Source: Anas platyrhynchos (lineage: Eukaryota > Chordata > Aves > Anseriformes > Anatidae). From it: 64,000 nucleotides of DNA. Within the stretch, counting starts at the first letter, position 1. Each line of letters opens with the position of its first letter. Positions 14,201 through 26,650 of the stretch are shown here, piece after piece. A model generated the notes under the pieces. That model was not told where the DNA came from and made no database searches. It saw only the letters and a program-made list of their open reading frames with translations. The translations under genes were made by a program, and so were the position numbers. Location of the stretch: contig NC_092587.1 of NCBI RefSeq assembly GCF_047663525.1, positions 35,641,001 through 35,705,000 on the forward strand, written 5' to 3'.

Positions 14201-15204
14201 ACCTGGAGGAGTCCAGAAGAAACCCAAGGTCAGGCACAAGGAGCAACACTGGGCATTGAAACCTTCCTGGCTCTGCTTGGTTGGGGTTTGAGAAAGCTGC
14301 AGGCAGCGACCCGGAAGCCAGGAGAAACAAAAGCCTGCCAATGACAGGGCTTTATTTTCTTGCCCCTAACGTAGATCAACAAAATGAGGAACTTCCAGAA
14401 GAGACCAAACAGAAGTTCAGGTGAAAAGCCCTGGTGCAACATGAGTAATGGGCCTGAACAATGTTTGCTTTGATTCCGCCCTTACACCTTGGCCCTTCAA
14501 AATGCTCTGAGCATCAAAAAAGAACTTACTTTTCCAGAAACCAGAAGTCTAGGAAAAAATATATTTCTTGCATATGGTAGGCCTAAATGCCTTTCGTATC
14601 TGTACAAATCCATGAAGTGCCTTCTTGAAAATGTGTATGTTCAGGGAAGCCGCAGCCACTTTTTTACAAGCTTTTTTACAGAAGCCTAAGCTTATTTTTT
14701 TTTCTGTATTTTGTGTTTGCATTGCAATATCAGGTCTCAGTGTTGACCCCTACAGAAGTAACTTGATTTTCTGTTTACAAGTCAGCAGTGTCAGTGTTTG
14801 CTATTTCACTATTTTTACCTTTTCTTATTTTAGAGGCGTTCCAGCAGGCTCAAGTATTCAAATAGAATTTTTTGTGCATGTTTCGGTGCCATCTCCATTA
14901 TCAGACACATCCATTGTTACGCTGAACTAACCATAATTCTCCCAGAAACCTAGCTAACCATGGAATGACTCTGCTAATCTCTTTTTCTCTTAGTTAAATT
15001 AAATACATTTCCACTATTTTCGTGAAGAAATTAAAAAAAAAAAAAAAAAAAAAAAGGCCATCCCAGGCCCTACAGTGTTCCCAGCAGCTGTCCCCTGTCC
15101 CCAGCCACTGGCCAAGAACCAAACCTGCCCGAGCAGCTGTGTGCTGGGGATGGCACAGCTCAGGCCAGGGTGGCTCCAGGCACCAAGATCTCAATCCAGT
15201 GCTC
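11241..15204. other. Intergenic DNA, nothing recognised
   Basis: This stretch is gene-poor. Moderately GC-rich pieces (11.3-11.9, 12.2-12.8 and 13.9-14.3 kb) give short overlapping frames on both strands. None has splice-consistent or family-recognisable content. An A-rich AATAATTAATAAT/poly(A) patch lies near 11656-11690, and a poly(A) run near 15032-15054 sits before the next CR1 tail. Confidence 0.5.
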
Positions 15205-15572
15205 ACCTGGAGTTGTTCAAACTGGAGAAGAGAAGGCTCCGGAGAAACCTCAGCACCGCCTGCCAGTATATAGAGGGAGCCATAAGGAAGAGGGGGAGAG
15301 AGTTTTCACAAGGGCATGTAGCAATAGGGGCAATGGTTTTAAACTGGAAGAGGGTGGATTTAGAATAGATACAAGGATGACATTTTTCGCTATCAGCATG
15401 GTGACACATATTTGAATATGTCACTCAAAGAAGCTGTGGAAGCCCCATCCCTGTAAGTGTTCAAGGCCAGGCTGGGTGTGGCTTTGGGCATCTAGCGGAA
15501 GGTGTCACTGGAAAGGGATTGGAACTAAATGGTATTTAAGGTCCCTTCCAACCCAAACCATTCTGTGTACAC
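15205..15572 (+). mobile_element. CR1 LINE 3' fragment
   Basis: The + strand reads as the degenerate C-terminal end of CR1 ORF2 (Leu-rich ELFKLEKRRLRRNL-like start, then the RTRGNGFKLEEG-like segment). It then becomes the CR1 3' UTR, with the gaaggtgtc and ggtcccttccaaccc signatures and an attctgtg end near 15560-15572. It is 5'-truncated and decayed. Confidence 0.85.
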
Positions 15573-16669
15573 TGAATCCCAACTGATATGGTCCAAGGTA
15601 CAGCAGCATCCGAATGCTGCAGGAGTCAGACCACACCTTGCTAGTTCAGCAAAGGACTGGATTCAGTTCCTAATAGCTGTCCATGGTTCATGTGGATATT
15701 CTGTAGGGTTTACCTGGTAAAGAGAGCTGGATATCACACATTTCATGGCAACAGCACTGGCCTTTGGCCACCACAGGGTTTTGTGTGTCCTGAGCAGAAG
15801 GGAAACCTCATATCCAGCCCAAGCAGCAAGCAAGTTAACCTGTGTGGAAATGTAGGGCATAGTCCATTGGCTTGTGCTCTAAAATACACCATTTGGCTTT
15901 TGATAAAGCAGAAACACTCCAAAAGGCCTGCAACAAAGCAGCCAATAACCCCTGAGTAGATTCTGCTAAATTCTGCCTGGTTATTTCACAAGTGACTCCC
16001 TCTATTCTAGACTCAAACACCAAGCCAGCCAGTTGGTCCCATGGTCCTTCAGGAGACTCAAAAACTGCAATTGCATCCCTCATTCTATGTATTAGATATT
16101 AACTCTACATTGCATCTTTATGAATGCTTTTTGTATGTAAAATCTAAATGAAAGAAGGCTGGACTGTGAAGTTATCATATCACAAATAAGTTGAAGCAAT
16201 GAAAAGGTCAACCACAAACTGAGAAAGAAAACATTTCTTGCACAGCTGAACACCTCGTTAATACAGGACCTAAAACAAAGCATTAAGAAATGCAGAGTTA
16301 CAAAGCCGCCTTGTAACAGACTTTCCCCTTTCACAGCAAATTGTACAAACCAAAATATGTCTTCCATAATAATAATAAAAAAATGGACAAAAGACTCTCT
16401 GCCACTTCTCCATGAACTAAACTTTTGAACTTTGTCTTATTGCATTGTTTTGCTATAATTCTTTCATACTTTCGTATGTATGATACATGTATTTCATTGC
16501 AAAAAAGTATTTAAAATACAGCTGTTTAAGCAGAACACTCTTTCTCTGCTCTTCCTAGAATTAAATATTCAGGGAACATTATGGATTTCATCAGGTGGTA
16601 TCTCCTGGTGGGACAGCATTGCACAGGAACATGGCTGGTCACTTCTAGCAGAGAGGCTCTGGGGGGGTC
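15573..16669. other. Intergenic DNA, nothing recognised
   Basis: This is unique-looking AT-moderate sequence between two CR1 tails. No coding, RNA or repeat signal is supported. Confidence 0.5.
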
Positions 16670-17080
16670 TCAGAATCACAGAGGTTGGGAAAGACCTTCA
16701 GGATCACTAAGTCTAATGGTCAACCTATAGAGTCTCAGCACTAAACTGTGTCCTTTAGCACCCCATAGACATGTCTGTTAAATAGATCAAGGGATTTCAC
16801 CACTTCCCTGGGCAGCCTGTTCCAACACTTGACCACCATCTCCATAAAGAAATTGTTCGTAATGCTCAACCTAATCCTCCCGTGATGTGATCTGAGACCA
16901 TTTCCTTGTGTCCTATCCCTTCTCACCTGAGAAAAGAGACTGACACCCTCCTTGCTGCAACCTCCCTGCAGGTAGTTGTAGACAGCAATTTTCACAACAG
17001 TTACTGTTTCAGTACCACTTTCTTTAAATGAATCTGTAAACATCAAGTTTCCTTTGGTGAGCTTGTAGAGCATTTTATAG
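16670..17080 (-). mobile_element. CR1 LINE 3' fragment
   Basis: On the minus strand this is the CR1 ORF2 C-terminus and 3' UTR. The frame over 16741-17073 still reads the CR1 hallmark [14 protein letters not shown] and an RRDRTQGNGL segment. The CR1 3' end (cagaatcacagaggttgg on +) is at about 16670. It is 5'-truncated. Confidence 0.88.
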
Positions 17081-20000
17081 AGTAATAACCCCTATATTTT
17101 AGCTGCCACTTGATTAAATTGCTGCTACATCATTTTTCACTTCTCCTATCTGCAGCACAATCACTTGCTTTCGAATCCCTGCAAGGATAAGAACAGCAGC
17201 TGTGCCAGGTCTCTGATACAGATGCACACGCACACAAACTGGTTTCACACCTCTACCCCAAACCTGGAGAACAGACTCTTCCCTGCTCACAAGGCTTTAG
17301 GGAAGTTCCCTAACTTCTTTCCTTAATAACAGGCCCACACAGCTGGGATAACACTTCCTCAGTGTTTCATTAGCATTTATTTACATATTTAAGAAGATTG
17401 AATATGAAAATGCTGCAAGCTGAAATCCCCTTGGATGCAGAGCATGTCTCCCACCACCAGAACCACTCACCCAGTTACCTTCACACGGGTGCAGAGTTCT
17501 CCTCCTTCCTGGGCTCTGCCGTCATTTGATGAAGCAGCACCCTGCGGTGTGCTCACAGCAGAGCAGCAAGAGTACATCCTCTGATGCTTGACTTGAACTT
17601 GAAGTGACCTGAGATCACAGAGGGAAAAAGATTGGGCCACAATCCCAATTTGCTTCGGTACTTCTTTGTAGCATACTGCAATGTCTCGTTACGCTTCTTG
17701 CCACGTAAAGAGTCAGTGATGTAGATATCAGAGGAGCTTCGCTGCTGTTTAATATTGACTCTACTAGTAACTGTAATAGTTTGTTGAACATCTTAGAAAA
17801 ATCTCCAGGGTGAACATTCACTCATCAGAGCTTGTTCTTAAAATATTTGCAGCAATCTCCTAAAACTTCTTTCTAGCAAGAGAACAAGTTTCTGAACAAA
17901 TATTGTTCCTGTAAATAAACACTTTCCCAAAAGATAAAGTTTTTTACTGTATCTACTGGAGTTAGTCTGACATCCCTAAAAGCTCTCAGTGCTTGTAAAT
18001 CACAAATTTAATCATTAGCAGGTTTCTGTGTTCTCTAATCCTGTGTGCAATCTCAGCAGCAAGAAGTGACTGCCACGACTTCGAGCAGTATCCTTCCTCT
18101 CAGTGAGCTTTCAAGTTTTTCAGCAGCTGAACACAGTTAAATCTACCTCTCTCGAGGTATGGTGGCAGATACTGTGTCAGATCATTCTGTCTCTGGAGAA
18201 GGGAGAGAGCACTCAAGAAGTCCGGGCACAAATCTCCTAATCTGTACCAGCATAACTCCAGAGATATTCATGATTTCAACAGCCAGTTTTCTTTTATCAT
18301 CTGAAAGACTGATAAGGTCAGAGAGAACACTGTGTTATGAGATTTCTCGAAGTGACTTGCCAAGAATTGCTGACAACAACACACCTGAAGAACAATAGTG
18401 CAGATTACCAACCTTCACTCACCGGCATTACCTGACCCGGAACCCAGCTGAATTTACATCACTGTTTATGCCTGAGTAAATCTAAATAAAGGTCCTGGAA
18501 AGTCTTTCATACTTCATTTGTTTGTGGTTACACTGTGGCCCCAACACAAGCAGACTGAGCAGGGAACAGCTGGGGAAGCTCTGAATGGCTTCCAGGGCTG
18601 ATGCAACACCTGAAGAGCAAGGCGGGCACTGCAGAGGTGTCCCTCCTTGTGTTGGTGAGACAACCCAAGCAGGCTCTGTATGTAAGGCCGGCACTTGAAA
18701 GTACACAAGTAAGTAAAAGCACAGAATGTTTTGTATGAAAAGAAGTGAACAATAAGAAGATGAGATGACATGGCAGAAGTGTTGCATCTGCAAGATCTTT
18801 ATTGAGGTGGAGCAACACTTTCCCAGTATTTTACACAGCTTTGTGTAAAAATCAAGGCTCTATGAAGCCTGTGTTAAGAAGTCAACCAAGAAAGGCTGCA
18901 TCATCTTTAGCTACAAGTGCATGTAGCTCCGTACCTCAGCCCTAGCAGGGACCTCTGGAGATAACCAGTATGTTTGGAAAAACAGGGCCAGCACATGGTG
19001 GTATCTTGTTGCTTCCCCACAGCTTTCAGCCAAGAGTTTACCTCACCCAGAAGCTGCATTTTTGTGCTTGAATTGGTACGTGGGTACCATATGGTCTCAC
19101 GAACTCCTGACAACTTATTTTCTTAGGTCAATGAGTTTGACTTCACTTACGGGAGAAATTATAAAGCTATGGACAAAGGAAAAACAAACAAACAAACAAA
19201 CAAACAAAAAACCTATTTGTATTTTCGAGGAACTACAACAAGCTCTCCAGTGTGTGTCACCAATGAGAGCTTCTCACTTGAGCTGTGTGCTGAAGCACAT
19301 GGTATTCAGGGGTTTATAAAGCAAAAAGGACTTAAAAATGCAACTGTGATTACAAAGATTTAGGAGTGCCAGGCATAACAAGATTCCCACCCAGCACTGC
19401 TCAGGTCCAAACACCAACCCCAACACATCCCTGAGCCAATACCTGTCTTATGCTTCCTGGCAATGAACAGCGTTCTGCTGGCACACCCAAGACTTATCTG
19501 CTAAAAAAGCACAGAGCAAAATAAAATATTGAAGACATTTATGAAGTATCACTGATAAATTGTACACCTAAAATTCAGGTTTTCCAATTCCCAGACTCCC
19601 TGGTGCCTGCAAATAACAGTTTCTGAAAGAAGCCTATACCCCTTGCCATGAAACACTAATACTATCTTCAGGCTTCACTTTGAGGTGTATGGCTTAGCAG
19701 AGAAACGTAAGTGCAATGAAGGGTTTAGGGATATTTGGAAGTAGACCGTGAGCAGAATGTTTTATTTTCTTAAAGATAAGCATCATCTTGAGTCAAGGTG
19801 AATATGAAAATTTTATCCTTCCAAAACCAGCTGGATATTCTCTGCACTCCAGGAATCTAGTTTCTTGCACAACTGAAAAAACACAGCTGATTGATAGGTA
19901 CTCTCTCTGCTTTTATATGGGCAAAATAGGACTTTCATCAGCTCTCCTAGGGAAAGGACCACTGAAAACAATATAATTTACATACAGTGTACTTGTCCTG

Positions 20001-22960
20001 TTGATGACCTATATATATTTATATATACAAAGCCACGAGGGGGAACTGGTGCAAAGCTTATGAGTAAGGGAAGAAGATTGCATATTGCTCTTAATGCCTG
20101 AAAAAGAAATCGCAGGCAATTTAAATAAAACAGCAACAAACAGGTGCATTTCCAAGACAGAACATATATTATTCTGTGCTAAAAGAGAATATCTGAAGCA
20201 AACTTCAGCTCAGCTCCAAATTATTTTTTCAAATGGGCACCTAAAGTCCTATTAAACTGTATCATGTGCAGATACAGATGTGAAGAGCAGGCACAAGATT
20301 AAAGAAACGCCTGGAAACAGCCTCACTAGCAGAAGTATATTTTATTAACACACCTTACATAGTAGTGCACATCATTATGTTAGGTTTAGCAACTTATGGC
20401 TTACCAGAGGCATTCTTAGCTTTCTAAATGTGAAATAAAAACCTAGCATTGGGATGAGAAAAAATGAGCATATGGGAAGGATATTCACTGTCTGCAGTGC
20501 GTGCAAACATTTCTACCAAGGAAGAAGACGTGGGGTGAATGGTCAAGGTCAGAGACCCCCAAAACTATGTATATCACCCTTCTGGAGGAAGATGACAAAA
20601 AATTCCACTCCATCACCATGACAACTCGTGCTACATCATTGCCATGGTAACCAGATGAATATCATTAGTTTTTAACCACAGGCATGGCGAACAGGTGTCC
20701 AGTGCACCAATGAGGAGGAGCCACTACTGCAGCCACCACTGCCACCGTGGCCACCACCACAGCGAGCACTTGGCTCTGCCAGTCGTGCTCAACACATCTT
20801 TGTGCTTTCACCTGACCTCTTCTGCACTTCCCAGCCACTGTCCAAGCTCCCCACCACTCACTTCCAGCTCTCAAAGCTAAGTTCATCTTGTTGCTGGAGT
20901 GCTAGAGTGCTTTTATTTTTTTATATATTTTTTTTTTTTCCTCCCCAGTGATTTATCAGGCTAAAATTAAATGCCACTAGAAAATTTTCATCTTCATGAT
21001 GAGTCATTCAAAATCTGCTCTATTAAACCAGCGCACCATGGGGTAGCTTTACACTCTGCATTTGCGTCCCACACACACAGTTGCAATATCAGTTCAAAGG
21101 CACTGTCCTGTCCCCTGAAGAGCTGCGATTTCAACACAGTCATGACGAAAGAATGTGTTTACTGCACACCACCAAAATCCACATTATCATCTTCTAGTGC
21201 TGGTTCAGCCAGGGCCGCAGCCTCCCCGGCAGGGTTGTCATCGTGTGTGGTGATGTACGACAGCAGCAGGAGAAACACAAACTGACACTCTTCAGATGAC
21301 ATCAAAGCCCAATAATTCGCTGCTGGGTAGTGTTTTTCATCCAGCTATCTTCCAGCATGGAAAAAAAAGGAAGAATAAGTACAACTGCTAATGGGTTTTG
21401 ACTCAGACTGGGGATGGGAGGTGAAACATGGGTGATGGATGAGTTTGGCCATCAGCACAGACTTCTGTAGCAGGTCTGGGAGGGCTTTGTGGCAGGGCTT
21501 CACTTCCCATGGACACAGCTCTGTGCAAGGTAGACTACCAAAACATTCCAACGTTCATTGGGCTTAATCCCTAGCCTGATGCTGCCTTTGCCTCCCAGCA
21601 TGGCCTCCTTGAATGCCTTTCCCTCACAAAACAAATCCTGCTTGGGGAGCACACACTGACAAAGACGAGAAGTGATTGAGAGAAGCCTCCTTGGGAGCCT
21701 TTGCATGGAAAGCTGGCACATGCTCACCTTTGATAGACAACTAGTCAAATTGAAAAGAAACAGATAATACCCCTCCCACCCCCCCACCCCCCCCCCCCCC
21801 CCAAGGGAAAAAAAAAAATCTTCCTAGAAGCATATGTCAAAAGATGTAGGTTTGAATAGATTTGCCTCACTCCAGGATCACATCTTCACATCCTGACCAG
21901 TTCTGGAGCTGAGCTTGGAGCAAGAGAGCTGACAAAGAGACATTATCAAACTCCCTAAATGGACTTCAACAGTCATTAGATCATATTGCACTGTCTTGGC
22001 AATAGATAATTTTGTTCTTCTGTTGTGTAGGAAGAAGAATGAGGAAAAGAAATATTCTAGACAAAGCAATGCAATTTTAAGTGAATGGGTAGTTTCCAAC
22101 AGAAAACCATAAAAGCCTTTTTACATTTTTCTTTCAATTCATTGAAAAAGTCCCTCACAAAGAAGATGAAACAAAATAATTTTAGCATTCATATATATAT
22201 TAAGGTATGAAACTAGATACTTGTTATTGCTGTTTACAGTTGAAATAGAGCTGCATAAATAACTCGATAGGAAAAAAAGCCAACGATACTAAAACAAACC
22301 TGACTAGAGCAGTAAAATCTACTGCATGTTTATAAACGTGCAGGAGAGTTTAAATTATTTTATCCTGGATACAGATTTATTCCAAAAATACTTTTTTTTG
22401 TCTTAACACTACCCTCTAGTGGCAGATTTTGTTTCACTGAAGCAAAAATTGCAAACAGATACTTGCTTACCTGAGTTGAATTTAACGCCTACACTCTGCA
22501 GTCTTGAAGAAAGGTCAGCTTTGAAAAAAAAGCTGTATCTGGATTGTCTCTAAATATAACTTATAAAAGAAGTGTCTAAGAAAATCCTATCATGAAAAGC
22601 ACAAAATAATTAAATCTATATAAAGCATGGCTGCAGAATAACCTTCCAGATGGATAAATTCTTTAGTGCTTGGTGAGCAAATTATACTCTGAAGCATGCA
22701 GCTTATGTTTTTAATATACTATTACTTTATCAACTCCCTGAAGACATTTCAGCTGACAGCTCTGAAGATGAGTACAGCAAGAACTTGAAACCATTCAGTT
22801 TCGGACTTTGCACCTTTTTCTTGACTAGTTGGATATACTATAAGATCAGTGGTAAGCGTATTTTTGTTTGTTTGTTTCTTTGTTTTAAATGCTCTCTTCC
22901 CTGGGAACTACTTAGCAGTGTTCCCTAAGAATCTGCTCTAGAGCATTTAGAGGTCCATGA
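17081..22960. other. Intergenic DNA, nothing recognised
   Basis: Nearly 6 kb without a supported gene or repeat family. Low-complexity items are (AAAC)n near 19184-19209, a CCACCACTG-rich patch near 20715-20765, T-runs near 20915-20940 and a poly(C) tract near 21776-21803. Open frames are all below about 105 codons and have no recognisable motifs. Confidence 0.5.
21776..21803. repeat. Poly(C) tract
   Basis: A near-pure cytosine run interrupted by two adenines and followed by an A-run. The minus strand is an almost continuous G-run and could form quadruplexes. It is also prone to assembly error. Confidence 0.9.
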
Positions 22961-22964
22961 AAGC

Positions 22965-23335
22965 TGGTTGTTTTTCAAGAACCACCTTTAAAAGCCTGGG
23001 AGCAGGCAATCCTGCAAGTCTAGCAAACAGGACATAAGACTCGCCTGGCTGAACAGGGATGTCCTCCTGGAACTAGCATGGAAAAAGAAAATCTGAGACC
23101 TCTGGAAGCAAGCTCTAGCTTCATAGGCAGATTACAGAGCTGCAGTTCTCATCTACAGGGAGAAAACAAGAAAAGCCAAAGACCAACTTGAGTTGTCACT
23201 GGCCACTGTGGTGTCAGACAACAAAAAAAGTTTTTTTTAAGTATGAATACAGCAAGATGTCAAAAGAAACCACTGAAATGATACTGGGAGTGGATGGCCA
23301 CCTAAAAATAAGGAGAAAAAGGTGGAGGCCTTCAT
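22965..23335 (+). mobile_element. CR1 ORF2 fragment, piece 1 of a split + strand element
   Basis: Translated on +, this is the CR1 linker between endonuclease and reverse transcriptase: a degenerate RLAWLNRDVLLEL, then DLWKQ, then a DNKKSFF-like stretch. Frameshifts and stops are common. It stops abruptly at about 23335 against antisense CR1 sequence. The story continues at about 24690. Confidence 0.75.
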
Positions 23336-23339
23336 AGAC

Positions 23340-24265
23340 AGCACCACCCCACCACCTTGTCTGCCCTGCCTGTCCCTCCTGAGGAGCTTGTAACCATCTA
23401 TTGCAGCACACCAGCCACAGGACACATCCCACCGGGTTTCACTTACGCCAATGATGTCGTAGCTCTGGGACTGGGCCAAGACTTCTACCTCGTCCGTTTT
23501 ATTCCTCATACTGCGTGCGTTTGCATAGAAGCACTTCAAATGTGCCTCATTGTACACAGCACCTGATGGAGCACACCGAAGGACCTCACTAGCACACCAC
23601 GCCTCTGATTCTAGTACACCACCCCTTAACTTATCACTGGTGGGTCTGGTTTTATCCCTTTCCCACTTTGGCTCTAGTTTAAAGCCCTATCTATCAGCTC
23701 TGCTAATTCCTGGGCAAAAATCCTTTTCTCCCTCTGAGAGAGGCACATCCCATCTGGTGCCAGCAGGCCTGGCGTCATGTAGACCTTCCTATGATCAACA
23801 AACCCAAAGTTTTGCTGGCTGCACCAGTCTCGAAGCCATGTATTGATGAGCTGAGTCTAATGGTCAACATTGATCCCTCCTGTCGGAAGGACAGAGGCAA
23901 ACACAGCCTGTGCCCCTGAATCTTTAACCAGTCGCCCCAAAGCCCTAAAGTCCCTTTTGATTGCTCTTGGACTTCTCCTTGCTACTTCATCATTACCAGC
24001 CAGAAAAAACAGTAGCAGGTAGTAGTCGGTGGGCCGTACCAGGTGAGTGCCTTTCCTGGCAATGTCTCTCACCCGAGCCCCAGGGAGGCAGCAGACTTCC
24101 CTGGGGGTTGGGTCCTGTCAGCATATCGGGCCCTCTGTCCCTTTCAGAAGGGACATATATATGACAATAACCCTTCTCTCTTTCTTGGCAGAAGATGTGG
24201 GAATGCGGGGGATAGGTTGTTATTAATACTGCTAGTAGGGGAGTGGTTGGACCAGATGGTAGTAA
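23340..24265 (-). mobile_element. CR1 ORF1/endonuclease-region fragment
   Basis: On the minus strand, 23237-23557 encodes the start of CR1 ORF2 endonuclease (CFYANARSMRNK, then DIIGVSETRWD, then RRDRQGRQGGGVVL). Upstream on the minus strand, 23560-24265 resembles the CR1 5' region/ORF1 esterase-like segment, with many stops. It interrupts the + strand CR1. Confidence 0.8.
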
Positions 24266-24289
24266 CATCCAGATTAACAGTAGCAGCAC

Positions 24290-24690
24290 ATTGACTTGCG
24301 GAAAACGGGCTGCACAGTCAGTCAGATTGTACCGTAGGTCTGTTTATTCAGCGCTGGGCAGCACGGGGGGATGGTCCCACCAACGTCGTGCGCACCTGAC
24401 GCAGCAACTTGCCTTGGTTTTCTGCCTTGCTTGGTTTTCTGCCTTGGCTCTTGTCCATCCACAGGAGCAGTTTCTACCAGTTTCTTGAGATAGGCTCACC
24501 CTCTTTTTAGGAGACTGACCTTGGTAAGGGGCCCAAGGCTTCTTGCTTTAGTTAATTTGCACAATGCAGCATAGTTAGCAAAGACACGAAGTAGCATCCT
24601 AATTTAATGCTGCCAGCGCTCTCTCGCTACTTGGTAAGATTCTCCTAACTCCCTCTCTCAACATCTTGGGCTGCCTGGACCTCCGAGTTG
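24290..24690 (-). mobile_element. Possible solo-LTR remnant, unassigned
   Basis: About 400 bp lie between CR1 pieces. They do not read as CR1 and contain an antisense AATAAA (TTTATT at 24343-24348). The stretch fits an LTR-sized insertion inside the split CR1. I could not define TG/CA ends or a target duplication, so the call is weak. It could instead be part of an unusual CR1 5' UTR. Confidence 0.25.
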
Positions 24691-24905
24691 GGGGACCATG
24701 ACAAGGGAGCAATGACTTCCTTTCTGTGGTCACCAAAATTGTAAGGGAACAGCTGTATCAGCTCAGCATTCATAGGTCCATGGGGCCAGGCAGGATTCAC
24801 CCCAGAGTGCTGAAGGAATAAGCAGGTGTTACAGCTGGACCCCTCTCAACAATTTACCAAAGGTCATGGGAGTCTGGGGAGGTCCCTGCTTGATTGGTGC
24901 AGAAC
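24690..24905 (+). mobile_element. CR1 ORF2 fragment, piece 2 of a split + strand element
   Basis: The + strand continues the RT entry region of CR1: a VVTKIVREQLYQL-like segment, then MGPGRIHPRVLKE and a WESGEVPA-like remnant. It ends abruptly where minus-strand CR1 begins. Its order relative to 22965-23335 and 25930-26263 is collinear with one element. Confidence 0.7.
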
Positions 24906-25745
24906 GTCCTGTGCTCCATTTTGTGGCCATTGCCCCTTGTCCTGTCCCCACAAACCACTGAAAAGAGGTTGGCCGAATCCCACTGTCTCCCACACTTAAG
25001 ATATTTGTAAACGTTGATCAGATTCCTTCTCGGTCTTCTCTTTTCCAGGCTGAACAGAACCAGGTCTCTCAGAGGTTGAACAAGAGGTTGAAGAGGTTGA
25101 ACAAGACCGGACCCAGCACCAGCCCCTGGGGAACACTACTAGTCACGGGTCTCCAGCTAGACTCTACACCACCGATCACCACCCTCTCAGCTCGGCCAGT
25201 CAGCCACTTCTCAACCCACCTTACTGTCCACTCGTCTATCCCACACTTTCTCAGCTTTGCTAGCAGGATGTGGTGGGAGGCAGTATCCTGCTAAAGTCAA
25301 GTATCCTTGCTAAAGTCCAGGTAGATGACATCCGCTGCTCTCCCCCCGTCTACCCAGCTGGTGATGCCACAGAAGGCTACACGGTTGGTCGAACAAGATT
25401 TCCCCTTGGTGAATCCATGCTGACTACTCCTCATAACCTTCTTCTCTTCCAATTGCTTGGAGATGGTATCCAGAACAAGCTGTTCCAACACCTTTCCAGG
25501 GACGGAGGTGAGACTGACTGGCCTGTAGTTTCCCGGATCCTCCTTCTTGAAGACTGGAGTGACATTGGCTATCCTCAAGTCTTCAGGCACCTCTCCTGTT
25601 CTCCAAGACCTTTCAAAGATGATAGAGAGCAGTTTGGCAATCACTTCTGCTAACTCCCTCAGCACACGGGGATGCATCCCATCGGGGCCCCTGGATTTGT
25701 GTGCGTTGAGCCCACTCAGACGCTCCCAAACCACCAAGAGAATGA
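24906..25745 (-). mobile_element. CR1 reverse-transcriptase fragment with internal deletion
   Basis: The minus strand over 25297-25737 encodes CR1 RT segments ([57 protein letters not shown]). The stretch 25080-25290 matches the following RT part (GVPQGxxLGP-like). 24906-25080 jumps to the 3' end of ORF2, so an internal segment is missing. It lies inside the older + strand CR1. Confidence 0.85.
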
Positions 25746-25929
25746 CCCTGTGTGTGTGTCCTGGTGTTTAGTATAAACCCCTGCTGTCCAGCTGAGGCTG
25801 TGGCACCCTCCAGCCCAACTCGGAAGTCACGGGACCAAAGGAAGAAAGCTTAATGCTCAGCTCAGATGGCAAGGGAGCACCTAGAGCCTCTGCTTCAAGG
25901 AGCCAAGCCACTCTGTGAACACCAAGCCA

Positions 25930-26263
25930 CTTTCAAGAATTGACCAGCAGTCCTGGCTAACTGGGGAGGTCCTAGTTGACTGGAGGTTAACAAATGCGAC
26001 TTCAGTCTACAAAAAGGGCAGGAAGGAAGATTCAGGGAATTAGAGGCCTGTCAGTTTGGCTGTGGTACCAGGGGAAGTCACATAGCAGATCATCCCGATT
26101 ACATCCCAAGGCATGTACGGGACAACCGAGTGGTCAGAAGCAGCCAGCATAGGTTTACAAAGGGCAGGGTCTTTTGACACTCTCACCCACAGCATTCTCC
26201 TAGAGAAATTGGCAGCACTGAGGAGAAGGACCTGGGACCGTCCTTCCGGAAGAACTTCCCTAC
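25930..26263 (+). mobile_element. CR1 RT fragment, piece 3 of a split + strand element
   Basis: The + strand reads DWRLTNATSVYKKGRKED-like, then RPVSLAVVPGE, then further RT remnants up to the ankyrin-gene 3' region. It continues collinearly from piece 2. It contains stops and indels, so it is old. Confidence 0.75.
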
Positions 26264-26650
26264 CAATGGGGCTTCGTAGGTTGGATTGACCAGGGCACTT
26301 GATGGTCTTGCAAGTCTTTTCCAAACTTAGTGAATCTGACCGTGTATGACGACAAAGACGCAGACTAGCTGGCAAAGTTTATTGAACAGCAAGGTGGAGC
26401 AGCACGTGTGGAACAAAATGCCGGGGGGGAGCTGCACGAGGTGGAGTCAGAGTTTTCCAGGCTCGTGTCTTCAGATCTGCTCTTTGCTTTCTGGAATTGG
26501 CTCTTCCTTGGCTCCAGCATCATCTCATCACTGCCGACTGACAGTTTGGCGGTGACTGGGGAGGGGCAGGGAAAGAAAACGCTGTTAGTTTTACAGTGGC
26601 CTGGACCACAGAAATCCCTGGGAAGAACATGGCGGTAACCAAACCGAGCT
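26264..26650. repeat. Duplicated block, copy 1 (3' end of the ankyrin gene)
   Basis: This is closely related to 48533-48910 in the same orientation. The block holds the terminal exon and poly(A) signal of the minus-strand ankyrin gene. Copy 1 has a good acceptor (AG before 26555 on the minus strand); copy 2 has lost it. Confidence 0.85.
26378..26383 (-). terminator. Poly(A) signal of the ankyrin/coiled-coil gene
   Basis: AATAAA on the minus strand (TTTATT on +), about 140 bp past the inferred stop at 26520-26522. The same signal is kept in the decayed copy at 48636-48641. Confidence 0.65.
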
